A DNA stretch of 64,000 nt from an uncultured Collinsella sp. (GCA_902470765.1 CABRHW010000007.1:1-64000), one strand, 5' to 3'. Positions 1-8,296 are shown, counted from the first letter of the stretch. The notes: a model not told the origin generated them from the sequence alone. Numbers and translations are program-made.

Positions 1-131
1 ACGCGAATGCCGCCGGCCCCGTCACCCCGCGCCCGGTCCACTCCGCGCTCGACCTGTCCAAGCTCGAGGCTGCCGGCTTCCACATGCCCGACTGGGAGGA
101 AGAGCTGGGGGAGTACATCAAGACGCTCTAG
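1..131 (+). CDS. C-terminal end of probable dTDP-4-dehydrorhamnose reductase (partial)
   Basis: Only the last 42 codons are inside the window, ending at TAG 129-131. The tail reads RPVHSALDLSKLEAAGF followed by PDWEEELGEYI, which resembles the C-terminus of RfbD-type dTDP-4-dehydrorhamnose reductases (RPxxSxLDxSKLxxxG then a W-containing amphipathic helix). That enzyme makes dTDP-L-rhamnose for surface polysaccharide, which suits the glycosyltransferase and ABC exporter that follow. The NAD(P)-binding domain is outside the window, so the call rests on the tail and on context. A fused epimerase-reductase cannot be excluded. Confidence 0.55.
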   Translation, partial: ANAAGPVTPRPVHSALDLSKLEAAGFHMPDWEEELGEYIKTL

Positions 132-153
132 CCGCTATTAACTTTTCGAGAGT

Positions 154-187
154 AAAAGCCGCCGTTCTTTAACGGCGGCTTTTCTTG
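154..187 (+). terminator. Rho-independent terminator
   Basis: A 13-bp perfect stem (154-166 with 171-183), loop CTTT, is flanked by an A-run and followed by TTTT. It closes the upstream polysaccharide gene. Because of the flanking A-run it could also stop the convergent glycosyltransferase transcript. Confidence 0.9.
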
Positions 188-233
188 TTGGTGGCTATCT
201 GCGCAGTGGTGCCAATAGTATTTTGCGGAAGAT

Positions 234-1205
234 CTACCTCTCGCTTGGCATGGAAGTAGGGTGGCCGGGCTGGTCGTCGTAGGCGTATTTGCTGTACACG
301 TTGACCTCCCACTGCTTTTTTTCGACCTTTGCTACAGAATCTAGGATGAAGCCGGTCGCAAGGCTCAGGCCGCACAGGAACATAAACGAGGCGGCGAGCA
401 TAGCGGTGGGGAAGCGCGGGACGAGGCCGGTCTGGAAATATTCGACAACGATGGGCATGCCCAGGGCGAGGCCGAATACCGCGAACAGAAGCGCAACGAG
501 GCTGAAGAACTTCAGCGGGCGGTAGTCCTTGAACAGCGTGCCGATCATCGCAACGACTTTAATGCCGTCGCTCACGGTGTTGAGTTTGGACTCGGAACCC
601 TCGGGACGGTCGCGGTACTCGATGGGCACATCTTTGATGCGCCAGCGGTGGTCGACGGCGTGGATCGAGAGCTCGGTTTCGATCTGAAAGCCCTCGGAAA
701 GCACTGGGAAGGTTTTAACGAACGGGCGGCTCATGGCGCGGTAGCCTGTCATGACGTCATCGAAGCTGTAGCCATAGATCCACTTGATCATGGCGCGGAC
801 CAGATTATTGCCAAAGCCGTGGAAGGCACGCTTGTTCTCCTCGGCGTAGGTGCCGTTGGAAAGGCGATCGCCTACGGTCATGTCGGCCGTGCCGTTAAGG
901 ATGGGCTCGCAGAGGGCCTTGGCCGCCTCGGCGGGGTAGGTGTCGTCTCCGTCGACCATCAGGTAGCAATCGGCGTCGATATCGCGAAACATCTGGCGGC
1001 ACACGTTGCCCTTTCCCTGACGGGGCTCAAAGCGGACTGTGGCGCCGTGCTCGGTGGCAATGCGTGAGGTATCGTCCGACGAGTTGTTGTCATAGACATA
1101 GACCGTCGCCTGCGGAAGCTCGCGGTGAAAGTCGTCGATGACTTTGCCGATCGTGAGCGCTTCGTTGTAGCAAGGGATGATGACGGCGATGGATTCAGAA
1201 TTCAC
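234..1205 (-). CDS. Family 2 membrane glycosyltransferase (polyprenyl-phosphate type)
   Basis: A 323-residue protein with a GT-A fold start (IAVIIPCYNEALTIGKVI), a DGDD metal-binding motif at residues 85-88 and a conserved GDRLSNG/TGYRAMSR region, as in dolichyl/undecaprenyl-phosphate sugar transferases. Two membrane helices (about 232-254 and 266-288) near the C-terminus would anchor it with the catalytic domain in the cytoplasm. It probably moves a sugar from a nucleotide donor to a lipid carrier for envelope glycans; donor and acceptor cannot be read from sequence. The start is GTG at 1205 behind AAGGAG six bases upstream. It is divergent from the ABC exporter genes and convergent with the rhamnose gene. 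Confidence 0.85.
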   Translation of the reverse strand: MNSESIAVIIPCYNEALTIGKVIDDFHRELPQATVYVYDNNSSDDTSRIATEHGATVRFEPRQGKGNVCRQMFRDIDADCYLMVDGDDTYPAEAAKALCEPILNGTADMTVGDRLSNGTYAEENKRAFHGFGNNLVRAMIKWIYGYSFDDVMTGYRAMSRPFVKTFPVLSEGFQIETELSIHAVDHRWRIKDVPIEYRDRPEGSESKLNTVSDGIKVVAMIGTLFKDYRPLKFFSLVALLFAVFGLALGMPIVVEYFQTGLVPRFPTAMLAASFMFLCGLSLATGFILDSVAKVEKKQWEVNVYSKYAYDDQPGHPTSMPSER

Positions 1206-1365
1206 TTAATGCTCCTTATACATTCAATCCTAGAAAGTATAGCCGTTTGGGCCTGGCATCCTAAGATGTGGGTTAGTTCTCCAGTTTTGTTGCGCGAATC
1301 GTTTGCATGGCCGTCGGGTCTATACTGTTCGTTTGTCAACGATTACGAGTAAAGGAGTTGCATCC

Positions 1366-2211
1366 GTGTCGGATCAGACAAAGCAACAAGAAACTCGCAG
1401 TCTGCCTGCGACGTTTGCTAAGAACGAATTTGAGAAGGACGCGTTTATCCTTCGTCAGCTGGTTACCAAGGATTTTAAGATCAAGTATCGCCGTAGCGTT
1501 CTGGGCGTCGCATGGTCGGTGCTCAACCCGCTGCTGATGATGATCGTCATGGCCATCGTGTTCTCGACGATTTTTGGCCAGGGCCGCAATGGCTCAATGA
1601 CGCCCGAGATGTACCCGCTGTACTTGATCGTGGGTAACATCACCTTTGCCGTCATGTCTGAGTCTACTAACCAGGCCCTGACGTCGATCGTGGGCGCTGC
1701 CCCTCTGCTCAAGAAGGTTAAGGTGCACCGCTGGGTTTTCCCGGTGCAGAAGGTGCTCTTCTCGCTGGTCAACTTTGCCTTCTCGCTGGCCGCCGTCGCC
1801 ATCGTCATGCTGTGGTTCCGCGTTATGCCTTCTTGGCACCTGATTCTGTTGCCGGTTTGCCTGCTGCTGCTTATGTGCTTCTGCATGGGCCTGGGCATGA
1901 TGCTCTCTGCCCTTACGGTCTTCTTCCGCGACGTTATGCATCTGTGGAGCGTCGTCATTACGGCGTGGACTTACATTACGCCCATCTTCTGGACGACTGA
2001 CTATATTGCGCAAATGCCGCATCTCGTGCGTATCTTGATGTATGCGAACCCCATGTTCAACTACCTGCAGTTTATGCGCGATATCTTCCTGTTCCAGACT
2101 ACGCCCTCGCTTATGACGTTTGGTATGTGCGTCGCTTGGGCGGTTCTTGCGCTTATTATTGGCTATACCGTGTTCCATAAGTCCGAGCGCAAATTTATCC
2201 TCTACATCTAA
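1366..2211 (+). CDS. Polysaccharide ABC exporter, permease subunit (Wzm/TagG-like)
   Basis: A 281-residue integral membrane protein of the ABC-2 family: a short cytoplasmic N-terminus, FKIKYRRSVLGVAWSVLNPLL before the first helix, and about six hydrophobic segments, ending with the positively charged KSERKFILYI typical of polysaccharide export permeases. I chose GTG at 1366 because AAAGGAG lies nine bases upstream; a longer frame from 1303 has no ribosome site. The ATPase gene starts 11 bases downstream, so the two form one operon. The likely job is export of a lipid-linked glycan or teichoic-acid-like polymer. The substrate is inferred only from neighbouring sugar genes. Confidence 0.88.
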   Translation: MSDQTKQQETRSLPATFAKNEFEKDAFILRQLVTKDFKIKYRRSVLGVAWSVLNPLLMMIVMAIVFSTIFGQGRNGSMTPEMYPLYLIVGNITFAVMSESTNQALTSIVGAAPLLKKVKVHRWVFPVQKVLFSLVNFAFSLAAVAIVMLWFRVMPSWHLILLPVCLLLLMCFCMGLGMMLSALTVFFRDVMHLWSVVITAWTYITPIFWTTDYIAQMPHLVRILMYANPMFNYLQFMRDIFLFQTTPSLMTFGMCVAWAVLALIIGYTVFHKSERKFILYI

Positions 2212-2222
2212 GGAGTGCTGTG

Positions 2223-2990
2223 ATGACTGAATCTGTTGTTGATTACAGCGAGCAGCCTCTGGCTGTCGAGGTCGACGACGTCACCATGATCTTTAACATG
2301 GCGTCCGAGTCGCTGACCAACCTCAAGGAGTACTTCATTAAGCTTGCCAAGCACGAGCTGTTCTTTGAGGAGTTTAGGGCGCTTAAGCACATCTCGTTTG
2401 ATATTCATCGCGGCGAGGTTGTGGGTCTGGTCGGCACCAATGGCTCCGGCAAGTCTACGATGCTCAAGATTATCGCTGGCGTTCTTGAGCCTAGCGAGGG
2501 CAGCGTTAAGGTGCACGGTAACATCGCGCCGCTGATTGAGCTTGGCGCCGGCTTTGACCCCGAGCTGACCGCCCGCGAGAACATCTATCTGAACGGCGCC
2601 CTGCTCGGCTATACCAAGGAGTTCATCGACGCCAACTTTGACGGCATTATCGAGTTCGCTGAGCTGCAGAACTTTGTCGATATGCCGCTTAAGAACTTCT
2701 CTTCGGGCATGGTGGCGCGTATCGCCTTTGCAATCGCGACGATTACCGAGCCCGATATTCTGATCGTTGACGAGACGCTGTCCGTCGGTGATGTGTTCTT
2801 CCAGCAAAAGTGTGAGGCCCGCATCCAGCACTTTATCCAGAGCGGCGACGTGACGGTTCTGTTCGTTTCGCACTCTATGGAGCAGGTTGAGCGCATCTGC
2901 CAGCGTGCCGTTTGGATTGAGAAGGGTGACCTTCGCATGGACGGCCCGGTCGATGAGGTCTGCAAGGCGTACCGCGAGCAGTTCAACTAG
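2223..2990 (+). CDS. Polysaccharide ABC exporter, ATP-binding subunit (Wzt/TagH-like)
   Basis: A 255-residue ABC ATPase with Walker A GTNGSGKST (71-79), signature NFSSGM (about 158-163), Walker B DILIVDE (178-184) and switch-histidine FVSHS. The long N-terminus before the first strand and the LTARENIYLNGALLG segment are typical of the polysaccharide-export branch. It ends just after the nucleotide-binding domain, so it lacks the C-terminal carbohydrate-binding domain that some Wzt proteins use to recognise a capped chain. The start is ATG 2223, seven bases after AGGAG; GTG 2220 in the same frame sits too close to it. It partners the permease just upstream. Confidence 0.9.
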   Translation: MTESVVDYSEQPLAVEVDDVTMIFNMASESLTNLKEYFIKLAKHELFFEEFRALKHISFDIHRGEVVGLVGTNGSGKSTMLKIIAGVLEPSEGSVKVHGNIAPLIELGAGFDPELTARENIYLNGALLGYTKEFIDANFDGIIEFAELQNFVDMPLKNFSSGMVARIAFAIATITEPDILIVDETLSVGDVFFQQKCEARIQHFIQSGDVTVLFVSHSMEQVERICQRAVWIEKGDLRMDGPVDEVCKAYREQFN

Positions 2991-2992
2991 GT

Positions 2993-2998
2993 TATAAT
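2993..2998 (+). promoter_or_regulatory. -10 box for tRNA-Arg(UCU)
   Basis: A perfect TATAAT immediately after the ABC ATPase stop codon, about 47 bases before the mature tRNA end. No good -35 box is visible within 16-19 bases upstream, so this is a tentative promoter. Confidence 0.4.
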
Positions 2999-3044
2999 TA
3001 CTTGCGCCTGACAGGCTTGCGCTTGCTTGGGCGTGCGGTTATTT

Positions 3045-3121
3045 GCTCCATTAGCTCAGTTGGATAGAGCAGGGGACTTCTAATCCCAAGGTCGACGGTT
3101 CGAATCCGCCATGGAGCACCA
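3045..3121 (+). tRNA. tRNA-Arg, anticodon UCU
   Basis: The 7-bp acceptor stem GCTCCAT/ATGGAGC, D-arm AGCTCAGTTGGATAGAGC, anticodon loop CTTCTAA (anticodon TCT) and T-loop GGTTCGAATCC are all present. The discriminator A is followed by an encoded CCA at 3119-3121. It reads AGA codons, which are rare in the surrounding GC-rich genes. Confidence 0.96.
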
Positions 3122-3130
3122 TCGTTTATT

Positions 3131-3164
3131 AAGCCCAGACCGCTTGGTGGTCTGGGCTTTTTTC
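3131..3164 (+). terminator. Rho-independent terminator after tRNA-Arg(UCU)
   Basis: An 11-bp perfect stem AAGCCCAGACC/GGTCTGGGCTT with a 7-base loop, followed by TTTTT, ten bases after the tRNA CCA end. Confidence 0.93.
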
Positions 3165-3196
3165 ATCTTGTGTGCTGCGGTTTTGAAGGGTTCGCC

Positions 3197-4183
3197 ATGG
3201 GAAGCAAAAGGCTCGACTGGATCGATATTGCAAAGGGGATTGCAATGATTCTGGTCATTGTGGGGCACACCGTCCCAAATCCTTCTCCCTTGCGGCACGC
3301 GATCTTCTCGTTTCACATGCCGGTGTTCTTTATTCTTGCCGGGTATACGTTTAGGCCGAAGCCGTGGCGCGAGCTGCTGAGTGGTTCGGTGTCGCGCCTG
3401 CTGGTGCCGTATGTGGTTCTTGCACTGGCATGGCAGGTGCCGACGTTCTTGATGAGCGGCGCTCCTTTGACGAGCGGTACGCTGGTTGCGGGGCTTAAGA
3501 CGCTTGTGTTTGCCTCGGGCGTTGATGTGCCTGGGCTTGGCGTTACCGCCGTTGGCATGGCATGGTTTTTGGCGGCGCTGTTTACGTCGCGCCTGTTGTT
3601 TAATGCGCTTGTGCGGCTGTTTGATCGCGGCGGGATTGGGGTTGTTTGGCAGGGCGTTGTCTGTGCCGCGATTGCCTTTTGCGGTTTGAGCGTGTCTCGC
3701 TATTTTGGTGTTTACCTGCCACTCGATTTGGATCTGAGCTGCTACATCGTCTTGCTGATGTGGATTGGCTATACGGCGCGCCAAAGGGGGCTCGAGCCGA
3801 GCGTGAGCAAGCCCCTGCTGTTTATTGGAGCCGGTGTCGCTTGGCTTGTCCTTGCCGCGCTGAGTGGGCTTGAGCTTTCGAGCCGCCGCGTGGATGGGTT
3901 TGTGGTTGCGACAGTTGCCGCTCTTGCCGGCAGCTATTGCGTGTGCTGGGTTTCCATGGCGCTGGAGAAGTTGAAAGACGTGCCGGTTTTGGGGTCCTTT
4001 GAACAAGCGCTCGTGTTCTGCGGACAGGCCAGTCTTGCCATCTTTGCAATCCATGCGGTCGATTGGTTTATTCCTTGGCAGACGATGCCGCTGCTTATGA
4101 CGCCGCCAGTGCCATGGCTCTTTGCGTCGATTGTGCGCTGCGGGTGCGACATAGGGTTGGCGTACGTGATCAAGAAGGCGTAA
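3197..4183 (+). CDS. Membrane acyltransferase, acyltransferase-3 (OafA/WecH) family
   Basis: A 328-residue polytopic protein that opens with RLDWIDIAKGIAMILVIVGHT, the signature of acyltransferase-3 proteins, whose histidine is part of the active site; FSFHMPVFFILAGYTF follows as the second family motif. About ten hydrophobic segments run to the C-terminus. Such enzymes transfer acetyl or succinyl groups from the cytoplasm onto extracytoplasmic glycans. Proximity to the polysaccharide genes suggests O-acylation of the same polymer, which is inference. I chose ATG 3197 because GAAGGG lies six bases before it; an earlier in-frame start would lie against the preceding terminator. The acyl donor and target are unknown. 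Confidence 0.85.
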   Translation: MGSKRLDWIDIAKGIAMILVIVGHTVPNPSPLRHAIFSFHMPVFFILAGYTFRPKPWRELLSGSVSRLLVPYVVLALAWQVPTFLMSGAPLTSGTLVAGLKTLVFASGVDVPGLGVTAVGMAWFLAALFTSRLLFNALVRLFDRGGIGVVWQGVVCAAIAFCGLSVSRYFGVYLPLDLDLSCYIVLLMWIGYTARQRGLEPSVSKPLLFIGAGVAWLVLAALSGLELSSRRVDGFVVATVAALAGSYCVCWVSMALEKLKDVPVLGSFEQALVFCGQASLAIFAIHAVDWFIPWQTMPLLMTPPVPWLFASIVRCGCDIGLAYVIKKA

Positions 4184-4219
4184 TTAAAAGCGGGGAGGAC
4201 CAAGTTGGTTCTCCCCGCT
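4184..4219 (-). terminator. Terminator between acyltransferase gene and aro operon
   Basis: A 13-bp stem (4189-4201 with 4207-4219) contains one mismatch. On the minus strand it is followed by TTTTAATTA, so it best serves as the end of the aro operon, 27 bases beyond aroQ. On the plus strand the tail is T-poor. Confidence 0.85.
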
Positions 4220-4245
4220 GTCATTTATTCGGTAGTGTTGCAGGC

Positions 4246-4683
4246 TTACTTTTCGAGATGCTCTTTCAGCAGCTCCAGTGCGTGAGCGTAGCCTTGGAGG
4301 CCTTCGCCGGTGATGGTGGCGAAGCAGGCCAGGCGGGCGTAGCTTACCTGGCGGAAGTCCTCGCGGGTCTCGACGGCGCTGATGTGGACCTCGACGGCAG
4401 GGATGGCGACGGCCTTGAGGGCGTCGAGGATCGCCACGCTCGTGTGCGTGTAGGCGGCCGGGTTGATGACGATGCCGTCGACCTTGCCGTAGGCCTCTTG
4501 GATCTTGTCGACGATGCTGCCCTCGTGGTTGGACTGGAAAACCTCGATCTCGTCGAAGCCCTGTGCGGCGCCCGCTTCCTGGCAGATCTGCACTAAGCGG
4601 TCGTAGTTGTCGCTGCCATAGATGCCCGGCTCGCGAATGCCGAGCATGTTGAGGTTGGGGCCGTTGATGACGAGTGCTTTCAT
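4246..4683 (-). CDS. aroQ: 3-dehydroquinate dehydratase, type II
   Basis: A 145-residue enzyme converting 3-dehydroquinate to 3-dehydroshikimate, the usual length for the dodecameric type II family. It shows the opening INGPNLNMLGIREPGIYG with the catalytic tyrosine, the SNHEGSIVDKIQEA motif, NPAAYTHTS with the product-binding Asn, and VEVHIS with the catalytic histidine. The start is ATG 4683 behind AAGGAAG; the reading frame runs further upstream but through a palindrome without a ribosome site. It is the last gene of the aro operon, separated from aroE/aroK by that palindrome. Confidence 0.95.
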   Translation of the reverse strand: MKALVINGPNLNMLGIREPGIYGSDNYDRLVQICQEAGAAQGFDEIEVFQSNHEGSIVDKIQEAYGKVDGIVINPAAYTHTSVAILDALKAVAIPAVEVHISAVETREDFRQVSYARLACFATITGEGLQGYAHALELLKEHLEK

Positions 4684-4704
4684 GGTTGCTTCCTTTGCGG
4701 TTGG

Positions 4705-4745
4705 AAAACCACCACAAAGGTGCCTGTCTCCTTTGTGGTGGTTTT
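4705..4745. repeat. Perfect 16-bp palindrome, REP-like, between aroE/aroK and aroQ
   Basis: Arms 4705-4720 and 4730-4745 are exact reverse complements (AAAACCACCACAAAGG) with a 9-base loop. On the minus strand the centre reads GGAGACAGGCACCT. A near match, GGAGACAGGGACCT, occurs at 46277-46291 after rnhB. The structure fits a dispersed REP element. On the minus strand the second arm ends in GGTTTT, so it might also act as a weak internal terminator before aroQ. Confidence 0.8.
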
Positions 4746-4747
4746 GG

Positions 4748-5998
4748 TTAGAGAGCGGGTGAGAGGGTGTCGAGGAGGGCACGGGCGGTGTTGGCGGCGC
4801 AGTCGCGTGAGTCGATGATGTAGTCGGCCCAGGCGCGGTAGCGGGGCATGCGCTGTTCGGCTAACTTATCGATGCCGTCGCGCGCGGTGATGGGGCGGCC
4901 CTTGTGGGCGAGCTCGTCGAGCTTACGGTTGAGCATCACGATTTGGCTATTCTGGTGCAGCAGCGGGTAGTTCTCGTCGCGTGTGACCACGCCGCCGCCG
5001 GTGGAGAGCACCAGGCCGCTGCGCTTGGAGATGTCGGCCAGCGTAGCCGTCTCCTGTTCGCGGAAGGCCGCCTCGCCGCGCTCGACGATAAAGTCGGCAC
5101 AGGGCATGCCCAGACGCTCCTCGAGCGCGCGATCCAAGTCGATGTGCTCGCGGCCCGTGAGCTGGGCGATCTGCTCACCCACGCGGGTCTTGCCCGAACC
5201 CGGCATGCCGATCAGCGCGATGTTTTGTTCGCGGCGGGACAGACGCTCCGTTACGTCTAAGATGCGCTTGCGCGGGGTGACTTGGCCGGTATAGCGCTCG
5301 ACGGCCTGTGCCGCTTGGGCCACGAGCATCAGTAGGCCGCCGATGCAGGGGATGCCGCGGCGCTCGGCCTCGAGCATGAGTCCCGTGCGGGCGGGGTTGT
5401 AGACAATGTCGATAACGCCTTCGAGCGCATCGAGCCCTTCGAGCGTGCAGGGGGCGTCGGGGCAGTGGGGGAACATGCCGGCGGGCGTGCAGTTGACGAG
5501 CAGGGCAGCGTCGGACTGCTGCGAGATATTGTCGTAGTTGACCTCGCTTGTGCGGCCCACGGGCACGACGGTGGCGCCCAGATCGCCGAGCACCATACTG
5601 GCCGTAGTACCCGCGCCGCCGGTGGCTCCGAGCACGAGAGCCTTCTTGCCGGCAACATCAACCCCCAGCTCCTCGACCAGGCACTGAAAACCGAAGTAGT
5701 CGGTATTATCGCCGCGCAGGCGGCCGTCGGGCAGGCGCGTGATGGTGTTGACGTTTCCCATGCGCTCGGCGAGTGGGCTCAGCTCGTCCAGGTAGTCCAT
5801 GACGGCGCGCTTGTAGGGGATGGTCACGTTGGTGCCCTCCCATTCGTCGCCTGTCATAAAGGCCTCAAGATCCTCGGGCTCGCGCTCAAAACGCACGTAC
5901 TCAAGCCCCGCGAGCTCCTTGTAGATGGTCGGGGTGTAGCTGTGGCCCAGCACGCGGCCCAGCACGCCGTAGGGGCGGGTTGTGGCGACGTCAGTCAT
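4748..5998 (-). CDS. Fused shikimate dehydrogenase / shikimate kinase (AroE-AroK)
   Basis: One 416-residue chain carries two consecutive pathway enzymes. Residues about 8-245 are AroE: the substrate loop is GHSYTP, GTNVTIPYK carries catalytic Lys63, GDNTDYFGF carries Asp100, and the NADP loop is LGATGGAG. Residues about 255-416 are AroK: the Walker A motif is GMPGSGKT (264-271), followed by DLDR (287-290), the ERGEAAFRE helix and GGG (334-336). The chain would reduce 3-dehydroshikimate and then phosphorylate the resulting shikimate. A linker around 240-258 joins the halves with no stop or frameshift. The start ATG abuts the pheA stop codon, so the genes are translationally coupled. Confidence 0.93.
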   Translation of the reverse strand: MTDVATTRPYGVLGRVLGHSYTPTIYKELAGLEYVRFEREPEDLEAFMTGDEWEGTNVTIPYKRAVMDYLDELSPLAERMGNVNTITRLPDGRLRGDNTDYFGFQCLVEELGVDVAGKKALVLGATGGAGTTASMVLGDLGATVVPVGRTSEVNYDNISQQSDAALLVNCTPAGMFPHCPDAPCTLEGLDALEGVIDIVYNPARTGLMLEAERRGIPCIGGLLMLVAQAAQAVERYTGQVTPRKRILDVTERLSRREQNIALIGMPGSGKTRVGEQIAQLTGREHIDLDRALEERLGMPCADFIVERGEAAFREQETATLADISKRSGLVLSTGGGVVTRDENYPLLHQNSQIVMLNRKLDELAHKGRPITARDGIDKLAEQRMPRYRAWADYIIDSRDCAANTARALLDTLSPAL

Positions 5999-7144
5999 CT
6001 AGAGCACCTCCGTGTAGCTGCCAAAGTAGGTGAAGCTCTCGCACACGTCATCGATGGAATCGAGTAGGTCGTCGAGCGCCTTGCTGCCAAAGGGGCAGTC
6101 CAAGTCAAAGTAGAACATAAACTCAAAGTCGCGACCGGGGATGGGGCGGCTCTCGAGCTTGATGAGGTTGATGTTGAGTGCGTAGAAGCGCTCGAGTACG
6201 CGATAAAGCGCGCCCGGCTCATTGGCCGTTGTGATCATGAGCGAGGTACGGTTGGCGCCGGGGTAGACGCGCGGCTCGCGGCTGATGACGACGAAGCGCG
6301 TGTAGTTGTTGTCCGAGTCCTGAATGTCGGGCTCCAGCACCTCCAGGCCGTAGAGCGCCGCGCAGCTGCGCGAGGCGATGGCGGCGATGTCGGTGCGCTC
6401 GGAGTTGGCGACCATCTCGGCCGACATAGCCGTGTTGGGATACTTGGTGGCGTGCAGATCGTGCGCCTCGATATGGCCGGCGCATTGCGCGATGGCCTGA
6501 CCGTGGCTATAGACCTCACGAACATCCTGCAGCTTGGTGCCAGGCTTGACGAGCAGGTTGTGGTCGATCTTGAGGCGCAGCGAGCGCACAATGTGGAAGT
6601 CGAACTGCGCGAGCAGGTCGTAGACTGCGTTGACCGAGCCCGCGGTGGAGTTTTCGATGGGCAGTACGCCAAACTCGCAGAAGCCGTCGCGCACAGCGCG
6701 CATGACACCTTCGAAGGACTCGAAGAACGCGATATCGGGCACGGCAAAGAGCTTGCACGCGGCGATCTGGCTGTAGGCACCCTCAACGCCCTGGCAGGCG
6801 ACGCTGGCAGTCTGGGGGAAGGGCGTGTCGAAGGCCCCGGCGGTGGCGTGGGCCTTTTGCGAGACCGTGATGCCCTTGAGCTCGTTGATATAGCGTTGCT
6901 GCTCGGCCTTGCTCATGCTCATGAGGAGGCGGAACAGCGTGATGGTCTGCGCCTCGTAGCGCTCGGGCGCGCGGCCGGCAAGGTTGTTGAGTTTGGAGCG
7001 CTCGCGGGCGGGGTCGAAGACGGCCTTGCCCATCTCGATCTTTGACTTGGCGACCTCGGTGGCAATATCCATGCGTTCGATAAAACTGTTGAGCAGGGTA
7101 GTGTCGATGCCATCGATGGCCTGGCGAATGTCAGCAAGGTCCAT
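5999..7144 (-). CDS. pheA: Bifunctional chorismate mutase / prephenate dehydratase
   Basis: A 381-residue protein with three parts: an AroQ-type chorismate mutase helix bundle (1-90; DIRQAIDGIDTTLLNSFIERM), a prephenate dehydratase domain (about 114-290) with NNYTRFVV near its end, and a C-terminal ACT domain (about 299-381) with the ESRP phenylalanine-binding motif at 331-334. It converts chorismate to phenylpyruvate and is expected to be feedback-inhibited by Phe. I chose ATG 7144 behind AAGGGG; a GTG 15 bases upstream in frame is less well placed. It lies between aroC and the aroE/aroK fusion. Confidence 0.95.
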   Translation of the reverse strand: MDLADIRQAIDGIDTTLLNSFIERMDIATEVAKSKIEMGKAVFDPARERSKLNNLAGRAPERYEAQTITLFRLLMSMSKAEQQRYINELKGITVSQKAHATAGAFDTPFPQTASVACQGVEGAYSQIAACKLFAVPDIAFFESFEGVMRAVRDGFCEFGVLPIENSTAGSVNAVYDLLAQFDFHIVRSLRLKIDHNLLVKPGTKLQDVREVYSHGQAIAQCAGHIEAHDLHATKYPNTAMSAEMVANSERTDIAAIASRSCAALYGLEVLEPDIQDSDNNYTRFVVISREPRVYPGANRTSLMITTANEPGALYRVLERFYALNINLIKLESRPIPGRDFEFMFYFDLDCPFGSKALDDLLDSIDDVCESFTYFGSYTEVL

Positions 7145-7170
7145 AGGGACCCCTTTCACTGGGTGGGAGT

Positions 7171-7190
7171 GGGGGCCGGAGTTGGCCCCC
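7171..7190. other. GC-rich hairpin in the aroC-pheA gap
   Basis: The inverted repeat GGGGGCC/GGCCCCC with a 6-base loop lies in the 54-base gap between aroC and pheA. On the plus strand it is followed by GGAGATTTTT and so looks like an antisense-oriented terminator. In the operon's own direction there is no U-run after it, so it may instead influence mRNA processing or stability. Confidence 0.5.
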
Positions 7191-7198
7191 GGAGATTT

Positions 7199-8296
7199 TT
7201 AGCGCTGGGCGGCGTCCTCGAGGAGGGCGTCCCAGATGGCCAGTGCTGCGGCTGCCTCGGCTACGGGGACGGCGCGCGGGACGATGCAGGGATCGTGGCG
7301 GCCGTGGACCGAGAGCTCGGCATTTTCCATAGCGTCCATGTCCACCGTCTGCTGCTCGCGGCCAATGGAGGGCGTGGGCTTTACGGCCATGCGCCACATG
7401 AGGGGCGCGCCGGTCGAAATACCGCCCAGGATGCCGCCGGCATTATTGGACTCGACTTCGATCTTGCCGGTCTCGGCGTCGATGCGATACGGATCGTTGT
7501 TCTCGCTGCCTCGCATGGCGGCGACGGCAAAGCCCATGCCAAACTCCACGCCCTTCACGGCGGGAATCCCAAACGCAATCTGCGCGATGCGGTTCTCGAT
7601 GCCGTCGAACATGGGGTCGCCGATGCCCGCGGGTAGGCCGTAAATACCGCACTCCACGATGCCGCCGATGCTGTCGAGCTCATCGCGCGCGGCAAGGATC
7701 TCCTCACGCATGCGACCGGCAGCCGCGGTGTCGATGCACGGCAGGTCGTTCGAAAGAATCGCTTTGCGGTCGGCCTCACGATAGACCATGTCGTCCATGG
7801 GCAGATCGGAGATGCCACCGATCTGCGCCACGTGCGCCATCACGTTAATGCCGCGGGCCTCGAGCGCCTGCAGCGCGATGCCGCCCGCGATGCATAAGGG
7901 CGCCGTCAGGCGGCCAGAGAAGTGCCCGCCGCCGGCGACGTCGTGCATGTTGTTGTACTTCACGCGTGCCGGGAAATCCGCATGGCCCGGGCGGGGCTTG
8001 CGGCGCAGCTCGGAGTAGTCCTTGGAGCGCGTGTTGGTGTTCTCGATGATCGCGGCGATAGGCGCGCCCGTGGTGTGTCCATCAACTATGCCGGCGATAA
8101 TGTGGGCGGCGTCGGCCTCGCGGCGCTTGGTTGCGGTCTCGTCACGGCCGGGGGCGCGACGGTCCAAAAAGGCCTGCAGCTGCTCTAGGTCGACGGCGAT
8201 GCCTGCCGGAATGCCATCGAGCGAGCAGCCGATGGCGGGGGAGTGCGACTGGCCGAAAATGCTTAAGTGCAAGACGTTGCCAAAGGTCGAGGACAT
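7199..8296 (-). CDS. aroC: Chorismate synthase
   Basis: A 365-residue FMN-dependent enzyme that eliminates phosphate from EPSP to give chorismate. Conserved stretches include the start LHLSIFGQSHSPAIGCSLDGIPAG, RPGHADF, GGGHFSGRLTAPLCIAGGIA and the C-terminal SNNAGGILGGISTGAPL with KPTPSI. The ATG at 8296 has GAGGAGGA just before it and lies one base after the aroA stop codon. Its product is the branch point feeding PheA in this operon and TyrA after mutase action. Confidence 0.96.
   Translation of the reverse strand: MSSTFGNVLHLSIFGQSHSPAIGCSLDGIPAGIAVDLEQLQAFLDRRAPGRDETATKRREADAAHIIAGIVDGHTTGAPIAAIIENTNTRSKDYSELRRKPRPGHADFPARVKYNNMHDVAGGGHFSGRLTAPLCIAGGIALQALEARGINVMAHVAQIGGISDLPMDDMVYREADRKAILSNDLPCIDTAAAGRMREEILAARDELDSIGGIVECGIYGLPAGIGDPMFDGIENRIAQIAFGIPAVKGVEFGMGFAVAAMRGSENNDPYRIDAETGKIEVESNNAGGILGGISTGAPLMWRMAVKPTPSIGREQQTVDMDAMENAELSVHGRHDPCIVPRAVPVAEAAAALAIWDALLEDAAQR

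Noticed and set aside
3080..4054. A 324-codon minus-strand frame opposite the acyltransferase and running into tRNA-Arg(UCU)
   Set aside because: It would overlap a tRNA gene and a terminator and encodes a low-complexity His/Arg/Gln-rich chain.
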